Source of the DNA: Streptomyces sp. CG1
GTDB lineage: Bacteria; Actinomycetota; Actinomycetes; Streptomycetales; Streptomycetaceae
Assembly (NCBI RefSeq): GCF_041080625.1
Contig: NZ_CP163518.1
Coordinates: 6,751,501-6,815,500, forward strand
Direction of reading: 5' to 3'
Length of the DNA: 64,000 nt
Part shown: in pieces, positions 51,854-59,824 of the stretch
How the letters are laid out: the number at the start of each line of letters is the position of its first letter
Numbering within the stretch: position 1 is the first letter of the stretch
Made by a program: the position numbers and the translations under genes
Notes under the pieces: model-generated
Databases searched by the model: none
What the model was told of the DNA's origin: nothing
What the model saw: the letters and a program-made list of their open reading frames with translations, nothing else

Positions 51854-52657
51854 TCAGCGGCCCAGGTACTTCGGCTTCTCCTTGTTCACGAACGCCTGCA
51901 CGGCGATCGCGTGGTCCTCGGACTGGCCTGCCCGGGCCTGCAGTTCGTCCTCCTTCTCCAGGGTCTCGGCGAGGGAGTGCGTGAGCCCGTAGGCCACCGC
52001 CTCCTTGAGCGCCGCGTACGCCACCGTCGGCCCCTCGGCCAGGGCCCGCGCCGTCTTCTCGGCCTCGGCGCGCAGCTCGGCGGCGGGTACGACCCGGTTG
52101 GCGATGCCCAGCTCCAGCGCGTCCTGGGCGCTGATGCTGCGCGGGAAGAGCAGCAGGTCGGCCGCGCGGCTCGGGCCGATCACCCGGGGCAGCGTCCAGG
52201 AGATGCCGGAGTCGGCGGTCAGCGCCACGCCCGCGAAGGAGGTGTTGAACGCGGCCGTGTCGGCGACCAGCCGGTAGTCCGCGGCGAGCGCGAAGCCGAA
52301 GCCGGCCCCGGCCGCGACGCCGTTCACCGCCGCGAGCACCGGCTTCGGCGCTCCGGCCAGCGCCCTCACGATCGGGTTGTAGTGCTCCTTGACCGTGGAC
52401 ATGGTCTGCCCGGACCCGGTCTCACGGTCCGCCGCGAGGAGCCCGATGTGCTCCTTGAGGTCCTGGCCCACACAGAACGCCCGGTCCCCGGCCGCCGTCA
52501 GCAGGATCGCCCGTACGGCGGTGTCCCCGGCCGCGGATTCCGCCGCCTCGCGGAGGGCGACCTTGGTCGCGATGTTCAGCGCGTTCATCGCTTCGGGGCG
52601 GTTCAGCGTGATCGTCGCGAGTCCGTCGCTCACCTCGTAGAGCACGGTGTCGGCCAT
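51854..52657 (-). CDS. Enoyl-CoA hydratase/isomerase (PaaG-like)
   Basis: A 267-residue crotonase-fold enzyme. The oxyanion-hole segments are AFCVGQDLKEH and AAVNGVAAGAGFGFALAADY. The Asp in TADSGISWTLPRVIG is where PaaG-type isomerases carry their catalytic acid, so it may be a ring- or double-bond isomerase rather than a plain hydratase. The start MADTVLYEV follows CGGAGGGGATGCCCC, a strong ribosome-binding site. It interrupts a gene order otherwise shared with mycobacteria (tag, then DUF3117). A palindromic site lies just upstream (52683-52702). Confidence 0.9.
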   Translation of the reverse strand: MADTVLYEVSDGLATITLNRPEAMNALNIATKVALREAAESAAGDTAVRAILLTAAGDRAFCVGQDLKEHIGLLAADRETGSGQTMSTVKEHYNPIVRALAGAPKPVLAAVNGVAAGAGFGFALAADYRLVADTAAFNTSFAGVALTADSGISWTLPRVIGPSRAADLLLFPRSISAQDALELGIANRVVPAAELRAEAEKTARALAEGPTVAYAALKEAVAYGLTHSLAETLEKEDELQARAGQSEDHAIAVQAFVNKEKPKYLGR

Positions 52658-53028
52658 GGGGCATCCCCTCCGGGGTCGGGATGACGTACCGCTCAGTACG
52701 TCCATGTACGAAGGACAGCATGGCGGAGATCGCGTTCCAAGGGCCGGAGCCGACGTGTGACCTGCGTCAAAGAAAAACGGAGCGGTGTCGACCGGCGGAT
52801 GTCGGTGCGGTGGCGAAGTATCGCAGCCACATCCCCGAATTGAGTGGTTTTGCTCGCGCGCGTTGCCCAAGCGATGCCGACTGATGTTGGTCATCGGGTC
52901 CTGCCATGCGGGATAATGGCCGGGAAGCAATGTGTTCGATGCCGGTGTCGCGTGTCCGTTCCGGAACCGCGGATGCCCTCCGAGGGCTCTCGGCAGACGA
53001 TGAGCTGGTTTCAGGAAGGGGAACGAGC
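52658..53028. promoter_or_regulatory. Divergent region between the hydratase and DUF3117 genes
   Basis: This 371-nt stretch contains the operator candidate above and, toward the DUF3117 gene, a possible promoter (TTGGTC at 52887, GATAAT at 52912, 19-nt spacer, thus suboptimal). An open frame from 52906 joins the DUF3117 gene, but GGAAGGGGAACGAGC before 53029 marks the true start. No RNA gene is recognised. Confidence 0.4.
52683..52702 (-). promoter_or_regulatory. Candidate operator GACGTAC-N6-GTACGTC
   Basis: A perfect 7-bp inverted repeat with a 6-nt centre, 26 nt upstream of the hydratase start. Size and place resemble TetR-family operators that overlap promoters of acyl-CoA genes. A third partial half-site, GTACG, follows at 52706. 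Confidence 0.5.
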
Positions 53029-53196
53029 ATGGCGGCCATGAAGCCGCGGACGGGTGATGGCCCGCTCGAGGTGACCAAGGAGGGGCGGGGCATCGTCATG
53101 CGCGTTCCGCTCGAAGGCGGCGGTCGACTCGTCGTCGAGCTGACCCCTGACGAGGCCGCGGCGCTCGCCGACGCCTTGAAGAACGTCGTCGTCTGA
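53029..53196 (+). CDS. DUF3117 small protein
   Basis: A 55-residue, highly conserved actinobacterial protein: MAAMKPRTGDGPLEVTKEG, then VVELTPDEAAALADALKNV. Its function is unknown. GGAAGGGGAACGAGC precedes the ATG. In mycobacteria the orthologue is also near tag and sigE. A clear terminator follows. Confidence 0.93.
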   Translation: MAAMKPRTGDGPLEVTKEGRGIVMRVPLEGGGRLVVELTPDEAAALADALKNVVV

Positions 53197-53218
53197 CGCG
53201 TCAGCGATCCAGTCCTCA

Positions 53219-53256
53219 CGACTGCCCCGGCATCGTACGACGTGCCGGGGCAGTCG
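53219..53256. terminator. Perfect 14-bp terminator hairpin
   Basis: CGACTGCCCCGGCA pairs with TGCCGGGGCAGTCG across a 10-nt loop, between the DUF3117 gene and the 3' end of the convergent O-methyltransferase gene. Confidence 0.88.
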
Positions 53257-53296
53257 CGTATCCCGCGCCGTGGCGGGCCGCCCCGCGGCAGTCAGG

Positions 53297-53929
53297 TCAG
53301 CGCTTGACGGCGCACAGCAGGCCGTCGCCCACCGGCAGCAGCGACGGGATCAGTTCCTGGCTCTCACGCACCGCGCGCAGAAGTTCCCGCAGCCGCAGCA
53401 CCTCCGTGGGCTGCGGCCCCGAGTCGATCGTACGGCCGTTCGCGAAGACGCCCTCGAAGACCACCAGGCCGCCCGGGCGCAGCAGGCGCAACGATTCAGC
53501 GAGATAGTCCAGATATTCCGTCCGGTCCCCGTCGCAGAAGACGAGGTCGTAGCCGGCGTCCGCCAGCCGGGGCAGGACGTCCAGGGCGCGGCCGGGGATG
53601 AAGCGGGCCCGGTTGCTGGCGAAACCGCAGGCGCGAAAGGCCTGCCGGGCGAACTGCTGGTGCTCCGGCTCCGGGTCGACCGTGGTCAGCACCCCGTCCG
53701 GGCGCATGCCGTGCAGCAGATGGATTCCGGACACCCCGCAGCCGGTGCCGATCTCCGCGACGGCCTTCGCGTCCACGGAGGCGGCAAGCAGTCGCAGCGC
53801 GGCGCCCGTGCCGGGCGACACCGAGCGCAGCCCTGCCTCGCGGGCCCGGTCACGGGCCCAGCGCAGCGCTTCGTCCTCGGCGACAAAGGCGTCGGCGAAC
53901 GCCCAGCTCGTCTGCCGGTTGCCGGTAAT
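53297..53929 (-). CDS. O-methyltransferase with apparent ATT start
   Basis: A 210-residue class I methyltransferase of the CCoAOMT-like family. The SAM motifs are AVAEIGTGCGVSGIHLL, TTVDPEPEH and DLVFCDGDRTEYLDYL. The first ordinary start codon in frame (GTG at 53821) would cut off 36 residues that read ITGNRQTSWAFADAF, then EALRWARDRAREAGL. That segment has the helical pattern found in mycobacterial homologues and keeps coding-type codon use. Upstream of it no ATG, GTG or TTG occurs before an in-frame stop. ATT at 53927-53929, with AGGAGAGG directly before it, is the best start. It is divergent from sigE. Substrate unknown. Confidence 0.85.
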   Translation of the reverse strand: MTGNRQTSWAFADAFVAEDEALRWARDRAREAGLRSVSPGTGAALRLLAASVDAKAVAEIGTGCGVSGIHLLHGMRPDGVLTTVDPEPEHQQFARQAFRACGFASNRARFIPGRALDVLPRLADAGYDLVFCDGDRTEYLDYLAESLRLLRPGGLVVFEGVFANGRTIDSGPQPTEVLRLRELLRAVRESQELIPSLLPVGDGLLCAVKR

Positions 53930-53982
53930 GACCCTCTCCTGTCCCCGTGAATGCCTGGGCGTGACTGTATCCGTTGCCGTCG

Positions 53983-54008
53983 GGAACCCGCAGATGGGAC
54001 CGGACGTT
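53983..54008 (+). promoter_or_regulatory. ECF-type promoter upstream of sigE
   Basis: GGAACC (53983-53988), a 16-nt spacer and CGTT (54005-54008) match the ECF sigma-factor consensus GGAAC-N16-CGTT. It lies 150 nt before the sigE start and should give autoregulation. Transcription would begin near 54014. Confidence 0.75.
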
Positions 54009-54157
54009 TAGAGGGATGAGACGGTGCCCGGATGCGCGACGGGGGGTAAGAGGTGGATCAGGACGCCGAGCAACTGCTGACGCAGCCGCATGAGCCGTAT
54101 CAGCGTGTATCAAATTCTCGTAAAACCGCTTATCCGGAGCTAACGGGCGAGGTGGCT

Positions 54158-54940
54158 ATGGTAGGGGCTCCACTGGACACCACCAGAGCCGACAGGGGAG
54201 GTGCGGCTGCGCCGGGTGATCGGGGTGGAGTGCTGCGGCGCTTCCTCGGGTCGGCGGGCAGGCCGAAATCCGTGACCGACACCGCTGCTGACCACCACGC
54301 CGGTCTCGCCGCAGGCGAGGCCCAGACCGCGACCTTCTCCACCGACGCGGACGGGCAGGCGTGGACTCCGCCCACGTGGGAGGAGATCGTCAGCACCCAC
54401 AGCGCCCGGGTCTACCGCCTCGCTTACCGCCTGACCGGAAACCAGCACGACGCCGAGGACCTCACCCAGGAGGTCTTCGTCCGTGTCTTCCGCTCCCTGT
54501 CGACCTACTCGCCGGGCACCTTCGAGGGCTGGCTGCACCGCATCACCACGAACCTCTTCCTGGACATGGTCCGGCGCAAGCAGCGCATTCGCTTCGACGC
54601 CCTCGGCGAGGACGCGGCCGAGCGCCTGGCCAGCCGAGAGCCCACCCCGCAGCAGCTCTTCAACGACGCGCACTTCGACGCCGACGTCCAGCAGGCCCTG
54701 GACACCCTCGCGCCCGAGTTCCGCGCCGCCGTCGTGCTGTGCGACATCGAGGGCCTGTCGTACGAGGAGATCGCCGCGACCCTCGGCGTGAAGCTCGGCA
54801 CGGTCCGCTCCCGTATCCACCGCGGCCGCTCCCAGCTCCGCAAGGCCCTCGCGCACCGGTCCCCGGAGGCGCGCGCGGCCGAGCGGCGCTCCTTCCTGAC
54901 CCGTGTCCCCGCTCTGGGGGGAGGGGGCGCGACCGCGTGA
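54158..54940 (+). CDS. sigE: ECF RNA polymerase sigma factor SigE-type
   Basis: A 260-residue ECF sigma factor. Region 2 includes [20 protein letters not shown] and [15 protein letters not shown]. Region 4 includes [19 protein letters not shown] and [19 protein letters not shown]. The first 85 residues are a low-complexity extension. GAGGTGGCT lies before ATG 54158. An in-frame GTG at 54053, with GGGGGT upstream, would add 35 residues, so two isoforms are possible. Next to an anti-sigma gene, HtrA and TatB, it matches the mycobacterial sigE locus, which answers envelope stress. The name follows mycobacterial use and must not be confused with S. coelicolor SigE of the CseBC system. Confidence 0.93.
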   Translation: MVGAPLDTTRADRGGAAAPGDRGGVLRRFLGSAGRPKSVTDTAADHHAGLAAGEAQTATFSTDADGQAWTPPTWEEIVSTHSARVYRLAYRLTGNQHDAEDLTQEVFVRVFRSLSTYSPGTFEGWLHRITTNLFLDMVRRKQRIRFDALGEDAAERLASREPTPQQLFNDAHFDADVQQALDTLAPEFRAAVVLCDIEGLSYEEIAATLGVKLGTVRSRIHRGRSQLRKALAHRSPEARAAERRSFLTRVPALGGGGATA

Positions 54941-56004
54941 GTGGATCACGGCCGAAACCTGCGGAGGCGCACCTCGCAGAGCAGCACCTGGGAGACCGAC
55001 TCTCCGCCCTGGTGGATGGAGAGCTCGGTCATGAGTCGCGTGAGCGGGTCCTCGCGCACCTGGCCACCTGTGCCCGGTGCAAGGCGGAGGCGGACGCCCA
55101 GCGCCGACTGAAGAACGTGTTCGCGGAGACGGCCCCGCCGCCGCCGTCGGCGAGCCTGCTCGCCCGCCTCCAGGGCCTGCCCGGAGGAGGCGATCCGGAC
55201 GGCGACGGCATGTCACCGCCTGGGGGCGGACCCTTCGGACACGGCTCCGACGACGAGACGGCAGCGGCCGCCGGTGCCTCCGGCGTCTTCGGTGTCTTCG
55301 GTGCCTTCGGAGTGAGGCGCGGCGACCGCTTCGCGTTCGGGTACGTCCCCGCCGGCCCGCACGGCCCGGTCGGCCCGGAGAGCCCGGTCCCCGCCGCCGA
55401 GGAGCGCGGCTTCCGCATCCATCCCGTCGGCCGCCCGGACGACGGCCGCTCCGCCTCGCGCGGGCTGCGGTTCGCCGTGGCCGCCGCCGGAGCCGTGTCG
55501 CTGGCCGCGGTGGCTCTTGGCAGCATGACCACCGCCATCCCCGGCGACACCACCGCGGACGCCCGCGGCGGCAGTGGCACCGGCAGCAATGTCATCCCGG
55601 CGCGCTCGGCCGGCACGGGCACGGGCACCGCCGCCACGCCCGACAGCCAGCGCCGTCGCGCCCTGGGACCGCTGCTCGCCCAGGGCGGCGGCACCCAGCT
55701 CGGACAGACACCGGCCGTCCCGACGTCGATGTCCGCACCGCTGGTACCAGGACTGCCGTCCCCCGGCATGAATCAGAATCAGGCTCAGCGCAATGCCATG
55801 CGTGGCCTGGCCGCACCGGTGATGGCCGGCGCGGCCGCCGTCTCCCCGCTGATACGCCCGCTCGACGACACCGTGGTCTACCCCCTCAACGCCTGGTCCA
55901 CGCTTCCCGGAGTGACCAGCTCCGGTCTGCTGACCGCCCCCGTCCCCGACTCCGCCACCCCCACCCTCTCACCGTCTGCCTCCGCCCCCCACCAAACCCC
56001 CTGA
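54937..56004 (+). CDS. Anti-sigma factor with zinc-finger (RseA-like)
   Basis: A 355-residue protein coupled to sigE by a GTGA overlap. The N-terminal ZAS-type domain has [13 protein letters not shown] and [13 protein letters not shown] (H-x3-C-x2-C). The middle is Gly/Pro-rich. A hydrophobic segment, [21 protein letters not shown] (about residues 182-202), is probably a membrane helix. The remaining 150 residues would lie outside and are low-complexity. It should hold SigE inactive until stress. It is much longer than the mycobacterial RseA (about 150 residues) because of the extracytoplasmic tail. Confidence 0.88.
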   Translation: MSGSRPKPAEAHLAEQHLGDRLSALVDGELGHESRERVLAHLATCARCKAEADAQRRLKNVFAETAPPPPSASLLARLQGLPGGGDPDGDGMSPPGGGPFGHGSDDETAAAAGASGVFGVFGAFGVRRGDRFAFGYVPAGPHGPVGPESPVPAAEERGFRIHPVGRPDDGRSASRGLRFAVAAAGAVSLAAVALGSMTTAIPGDTTADARGGSGTGSNVIPARSAGTGTGTAATPDSQRRRALGPLLAQGGGTQLGQTPAVPTSMSAPLVPGLPSPGMNQNQAQRNAMRGLAAPVMAGAAAVSPLIRPLDDTVVYPLNAWSTLPGVTSSGLLTAPVPDSATPTLSPSASAPHQTP

Positions 56005-56138
56005 CCGGCCACTTCGCCACGGCCCCTGAACCTGGTTGAATCCTGTGAGGGCCGTTCCCGCGGCGATGACCCGGGGGCGTAGTCGACGTTCCGTGGCCGC
56101 CGCCGAACCGCGCGACCGCGGCCGGCCGTGGGGAGAGC

Positions 56139-58259
56139 ATGAACGAGGCGAACCGTGTCCCGCCGGGGGATCCGGAGGGAGCGGCGGAGGTGACACCGAC
56201 GCCGACCGACCGGCCCGACGCCGCAGAGCGGGAGAGCGCCGGGCGGGGCGGAATGCCGGGCGGTGCCAAGCCGCCGGGCTCCGAGCCGACGGATTCCGGG
56301 TCGGCGGGCTCTGGGCGGGCGGATTCCGGGCTGGTGGATTCCGGGTCGGCGGTCTTCGAGCCGGCGGGTTCGGAGTCGGCGGTTTTCGAGCGGACCGGCT
56401 CCGGGCTGGAGGGATCCGAGGCGATGGATTCCGAGTCGACGGGCTCCGAGCCGACGGATTCCGAGTCGGTGGGTTCCGGGAGGGCGGATTCCGGGTCGGC
56501 GAGCTCTGGGCTGGTGGGTTCCGGGTCGGCGGACTTCGAGTTGGCGCGTCCGGTACCTGCGGCTGAGCCCGCGCGGACGCCCGAGGCGGAGACGGCTGGG
56601 CCGGAGAGCGCTGAGGCGGAGAGTGCCGGGGCGGGCGAGGCAGCCGTCGTGAGCGACGGGGACTTCGAGCTGGCCAAGCCGGTGCCGGGGCCGACGGGCG
56701 GGGCCGAGAGCGCAGCGGCCGATGTGTCGTCCGAGCCCGGAGGAACCGGCTGGGCAGCTCCCGCCGAGCGTCCGAAGCCCTTGCACGACCCCGATCCCTA
56801 CGGCACTCCGCCGTACGGCGAGCCGGGCCCCTGGGCCCCCGCGCCGCCCGTACAGCACCCGGCGGCCACCCCGGCCCAGGGCAGCACGCCCACGCCCACC
56901 CAGACGGCTCCCCCTACGCAAGGACCCGTGGCCTCGGCACCCGGGATCCCCGCCCCCGTACCCGGGCCGCACACCCTCGGCGCCCCCGGTGCACCCGCGC
57001 CCGGCACCCCGCTGGGGGCACTGTCATCACCCCAGCCGGTGGGGGATTCGGCGCGGCGTTATGACCCCTGGGCCGCTGGTTCGCCCGTGGAGCAGGTGGG
57101 GGCGTTGCAGCAGAGCGGAGGTGAGGGGCCGGCGGATGGGCGGCGGGGTCGGTGGACGCAGCGGTCTGTCGTGGTGTGGAGTCTTGTGATCGCCCTTGTC
57201 TCTGCGGGTATCGGTGGGGTTGTCGGGGCCTATGTCGAGCGGGAGGGGCTCGGCGGCGATGTTCGGCTGCCGCAGGCGGGGCGCGTGCCCGCCGGGCGGG
57301 CGCCGGACAGCGTGGCCGGGATAGCCGCCCGGGCGCTGCCCAGCGTCGTCACCCTGCATGTCACCGGGACCGACCAGGAGGACACCGGCACGGGCTTCGT
57401 GCTCGACGCCCAGGGGCACATCCTCACGAACAACCACGTCGTCGCGCCCGCCGGATCGGACGGAGCGATAACGGTGACCTTCAGCAGCGGTGACACCGTC
57501 AAGGCCGCGGTGGTGGGTCACGACAGCGGTTACGACCTCGCCGTCGTCCAGGTCCACGGCGTGGACGGGCTCACCCCGCTGCCCCTCGGCAACTCCGACG
57601 ACGTACGGGTCGGCGATCCCGTCGTCGCCATCGGCGCCCCCTTCAACCTCGCCAACACCGTCACCTCCGGCATCATCAGCGCCAAGGAACGGCCCATCAC
57701 GTCCGGTGGGGACAAGGGCGACGGGAGTGACGTCAGCTACGTCGACGCGTTGCAGACCGACGCGCCCATCAACCCCGGCAACTCCGGTGGTCCGCTGCTC
57801 GACTCCCGGGCTCAGGTGATCGGCATCAACTCCGCCATCCGCTCCGCCGACAGCGGCTCCGGCTCGGACGGCAGCGAGGCCGGTTCCATCGGTCTGGGCT
57901 TCGCCATCCCCGTGAACCAGGCGAAGCGCGTCGCCGAGGAACTGATCAACGACGGTCATGCGACCCACCCCGTGATCGGGGTCACCCTCGACATGTCGTA
58001 CACCGGCGATGGCGCCCGTATCGACAGCAAGAGCGCGAACGGCGGACCTGCCGTGACCCGGGGCGGCCCCGGTGAGCAGGCCGGACTCAAAGCGGGTGAT
58101 GTCATCACCGAGGTCGACGGGCAGTCCGTGCACACGGCCGAAGAGCTGATCGTCAAGATCCGCGCCCACCGGCCCGGCGACTCACTGCGGCTGACCGTCC
58201 GGCGCGGCGGCGCCGACCAGCAGGTCATGCTCCGGCTGGGCGCGGCCGAGCAGAACTGA
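56139..58259 (+). CDS. htrA: HtrA/DegP-type serine protease with PDZ domain
   Basis: A 706-residue membrane-anchored protease. Residues 1-330 are cytoplasmic and disordered; residues 47-136 are 18 pentapeptide repeats. A membrane helix (VVWSLVIALVSAGIGGVVGAYV) follows at about 345. The trypsin-like domain has His in ILTNNHVVAP, Asp in SGYDLAVVQV and Ser in INPGNSGGPLLD. A C-terminal PDZ domain has GEQAGLKAGDVITEVDGQSV. It is 134 nt after the anti-sigma gene and upstream of tatB, as in mycobacteria, and probably degrades misfolded extracytoplasmic proteins. GGGGAGAGC precedes the ATG. Confidence 0.94.
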   Translation: MNEANRVPPGDPEGAAEVTPTPTDRPDAAERESAGRGGMPGGAKPPGSEPTDSGSAGSGRADSGLVDSGSAVFEPAGSESAVFERTGSGLEGSEAMDSESTGSEPTDSESVGSGRADSGSASSGLVGSGSADFELARPVPAAEPARTPEAETAGPESAEAESAGAGEAAVVSDGDFELAKPVPGPTGGAESAAADVSSEPGGTGWAAPAERPKPLHDPDPYGTPPYGEPGPWAPAPPVQHPAATPAQGSTPTPTQTAPPTQGPVASAPGIPAPVPGPHTLGAPGAPAPGTPLGALSSPQPVGDSARRYDPWAAGSPVEQVGALQQSGGEGPADGRRGRWTQRSVVVWSLVIALVSAGIGGVVGAYVEREGLGGDVRLPQAGRVPAGRAPDSVAGIAARALPSVVTLHVTGTDQEDTGTGFVLDAQGHILTNNHVVAPAGSDGAITVTFSSGDTVKAAVVGHDSGYDLAVVQVHGVDGLTPLPLGNSDDVRVGDPVVAIGAPFNLANTVTSGIISAKERPITSGGDKGDGSDVSYVDALQTDAPINPGNSGGPLLDSRAQVIGINSAIRSADSGSGSDGSEAGSIGLGFAIPVNQAKRVAEELINDGHATHPVIGVTLDMSYTGDGARIDSKSANGGPAVTRGGPGEQAGLKAGDVITEVDGQSVHTAEELIVKIRAHRPGDSLRLTVRRGGADQQVMLRLGAAEQN
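56277..56546 (+). repeat. 18 tandem 15-bp units encoding pentapeptides in HtrA
   Basis: Eighteen consecutive in-frame 15-bp units encode GSEPT, DSGSA, GSGRA, DSGLV, DSGSA, VFEPA, GSESA, VFERT, GSGLE, GSEAM, DSEST, GSEPT, DSESV, GSGRA, DSGSA, SSGLV, GSGSA and DFELA. The pattern is (D/G)-S-(G/E)-x-x, with Ser and acidic residues dominant. All units keep the frame. Confidence 0.9.
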
Positions 58260-58345
58260 CAGAAGTCTCACCTCGGGACGGTACCGGTCGGACAGGAACG
58301 CCGGGTACCGTTGAGCGACCGAGGACATCGCAATGGGAGCGTCAG

Positions 58346-58792
58346 GTGTTCAATGACATAGGGCCACTGGAGCTGCTGACGATCGTGGTGATCGCCGTGC
58401 TCGTGTTCGGTCCGGACAAGCTCCCCAAGGTCATCCAGGACGTGACGCGCACGATCCGGAAGATCCGCGAGTTCTCGGAGAGCGCCAAGCAGGACATCCG
58501 TAGCGAACTGGGCCCGGAATTCAAGGACTTCGAGTTCGAGGACCTCAACCCCAAGACGTTCATCCGCAAGCAGCTGGACAACGACGACCTGGGGCTGAAG
58601 GAGATCCGCAACGGCTTCGACCTGAAGAAGGAGATGGCCGAGGTCACGGACGCCGTCAACGGCCGCGAGAGCGAGGCGACCGCGTCCGCTGCGTCCTCGG
58701 GTTCCGCCTCCCCGGGGCGCGTGGACATGACCAAGAAGCCCGAGGAGCTGGGCAAGGACGAACGGCCGCCGTTCGACGCCGACGCCACCTGA
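58346..58792 (+). CDS. tatB: Sec-independent protein translocase TatB
   Basis: A 148-residue Tat component with a GTG start (MFNDIGPLELL). The N-terminal membrane helix LLTIVVIAVLVFGPDKLP (with the conserved Gly-Pro hinge) and the amphipathic helix VIQDVTRTIRKIREFSESA are classic TatB. The C-terminus is variable and charged. It is downstream of htrA, as in mycobacteria. Substrates in this window may include the Tat-type lipoprotein at 20830-22611. GGGAGCGTCAG precedes the start. Confidence 0.93.
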   Translation: MFNDIGPLELLTIVVIAVLVFGPDKLPKVIQDVTRTIRKIREFSESAKQDIRSELGPEFKDFEFEDLNPKTFIRKQLDNDDLGLKEIRNGFDLKKEMAEVTDAVNGRESEATASAASSGSASPGRVDMTKKPEELGKDERPPFDADAT

Positions 58793-59079
58793 TCCCGTAT
58801 CGCCCCTGCTCCCGTATGTACGCCCCCTGAGCCCTGCCTGCGCCCGGTCGGCGGTGACGCGCTCACTCGGGCGTATGCCGCGCACGTGAGGCATTTCATA
58901 GCACGCACCCGTCGCACACGGCCCGAACAGGCCGTTCATACGACTCACGCATCCAGCGCCTGCCCTGAGCCTCTCACCGGTGTGGATATGCTGCCGAGTT
59001 GTTGTGCGGACCGGACGACTACGCCCGAAGGGGGGCGGGCCATCTCCGGTCCGACGAGAGCGAGGAGGCGTCCGAGCAG
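58793..59079 (+). other. Intergenic region downstream of tatB
   Basis: A 287-nt region with no clear hairpin. An in-frame TTG at 58999 could extend the next gene by 27 codons. The promoter of the next gene is probably here, but no pair of elements is convincing. Confidence 0.35.
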
Positions 59080-59745
59080 ATGGAGACGACGAGTCGGGTG
59101 GGCGCACAGGCGCCGGCCGCGGCGGATGGACAGCAGCTGCCCTCCGCCCGGCGTACGATCGACGGTTACCTGCAGGCGCCCTTCCCGTGGTACGGCCTCG
59201 ACGAGGCGTTCACCGGGCAGCGCTGGCTGATGCAGGTCGGTACGGGGGCCGACGGCGCCGTCGAGCACGGTTCGATCGGACACGGGGACGAGCCCTCCGT
59301 ACGGGGCGAGGTCGGCTCCGCCGGGGAGCCGCGGGAGAAGTTCGCGGTGGTCGTGACCGTCGCCGCGCAGCCGTCGCGGAGGAGTGCCGACGGTACGGGG
59401 CTGCTGGAGGCCACCTCGGTCTCCTCGGCCGCGTGGCTGGCCGGGGTGGGGCTGCTGACGTTCACCTGGCCCGGGCAGATGGACCACACGCTGCGGGACG
59501 ACTGGCTGGAGCAGCAGACGGAGACGGCCTGGGCCCTGGCCGACGATCTCGACGGACCGGAGTGGTCCAGGCTGTCTCTTCCCGTGGACGGGGTCGCGGC
59601 TTCCTTCTACTACCGGGAGTCGGAGTTCGGGTGGGTGCTCGCCGGTACGACGGAAGCCGGGGTGCACCTGGGGGCGTACGGGCGCGGCATGAGCGCGTAC
59701 GGGCTTGGGTTCGCCGTGGTGAAGGACATTGCCGCTTACGCATGA
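59080..59745 (+). CDS. Hypothetical protein with no recognised family
   Basis: A 221-residue soluble protein. The conserved-looking segments are RTIDGYLQAPFPWYGLDEAF, then REKFAVVVTVAAQPS and, near the C-terminus, EFGWVLAGTTEAGVHLGAYG. It has no signal peptide, helix or metal motif. GAGGAGG lies 11 nt before the ATG at 59080; an upstream TTG is less likely. It is convergent with mrp, with a strong hairpin between. The fold looks beta-rich; I cannot suggest a function. Confidence 0.78.
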   Translation: METTSRVGAQAPAAADGQQLPSARRTIDGYLQAPFPWYGLDEAFTGQRWLMQVGTGADGAVEHGSIGHGDEPSVRGEVGSAGEPREKFAVVVTVAAQPSRRSADGTGLLEATSVSSAAWLAGVGLLTFTWPGQMDHTLRDDWLEQQTETAWALADDLDGPEWSRLSLPVDGVAASFYYRESEFGWVLAGTTEAGVHLGAYGRGMSAYGLGFAVVKDIAAYA

Positions 59746-59746
59746 T

Positions 59747-59778
59747 GAAGGGGCGCTGATTCGTTTCAGCGCCCCTTC
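59747..59778. terminator. Perfect 13-bp bidirectional terminator
   Basis: GAAGGGGCGCTGA pairs with TCAGCGCCCCTTC across a TTCGTT loop, between the convergent hypothetical gene and mrp. Confidence 0.9.
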
Positions 59779-59824
59779 GCCGCAGGGCCCCTCGCCCCGC
59801 TGAAAGTCCCCTACCGAAGAGTTC

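Noticed and set aside
56020..56138. A possible SigE-type promoter before htrA (GAACC near 56030 with CGTT further on)
   Set aside because: The spacer would be about 20 nt and the -35 lacks the first G residues. A second option (GAACC near 56108) would start transcription inside the ribosome-binding site.
56277..56546. Repeats as a CRISPR array or non-coding satellite
   Set aside because: Units are 15 bp without spacers and remain in the htrA frame; they are protein-coding repeats.
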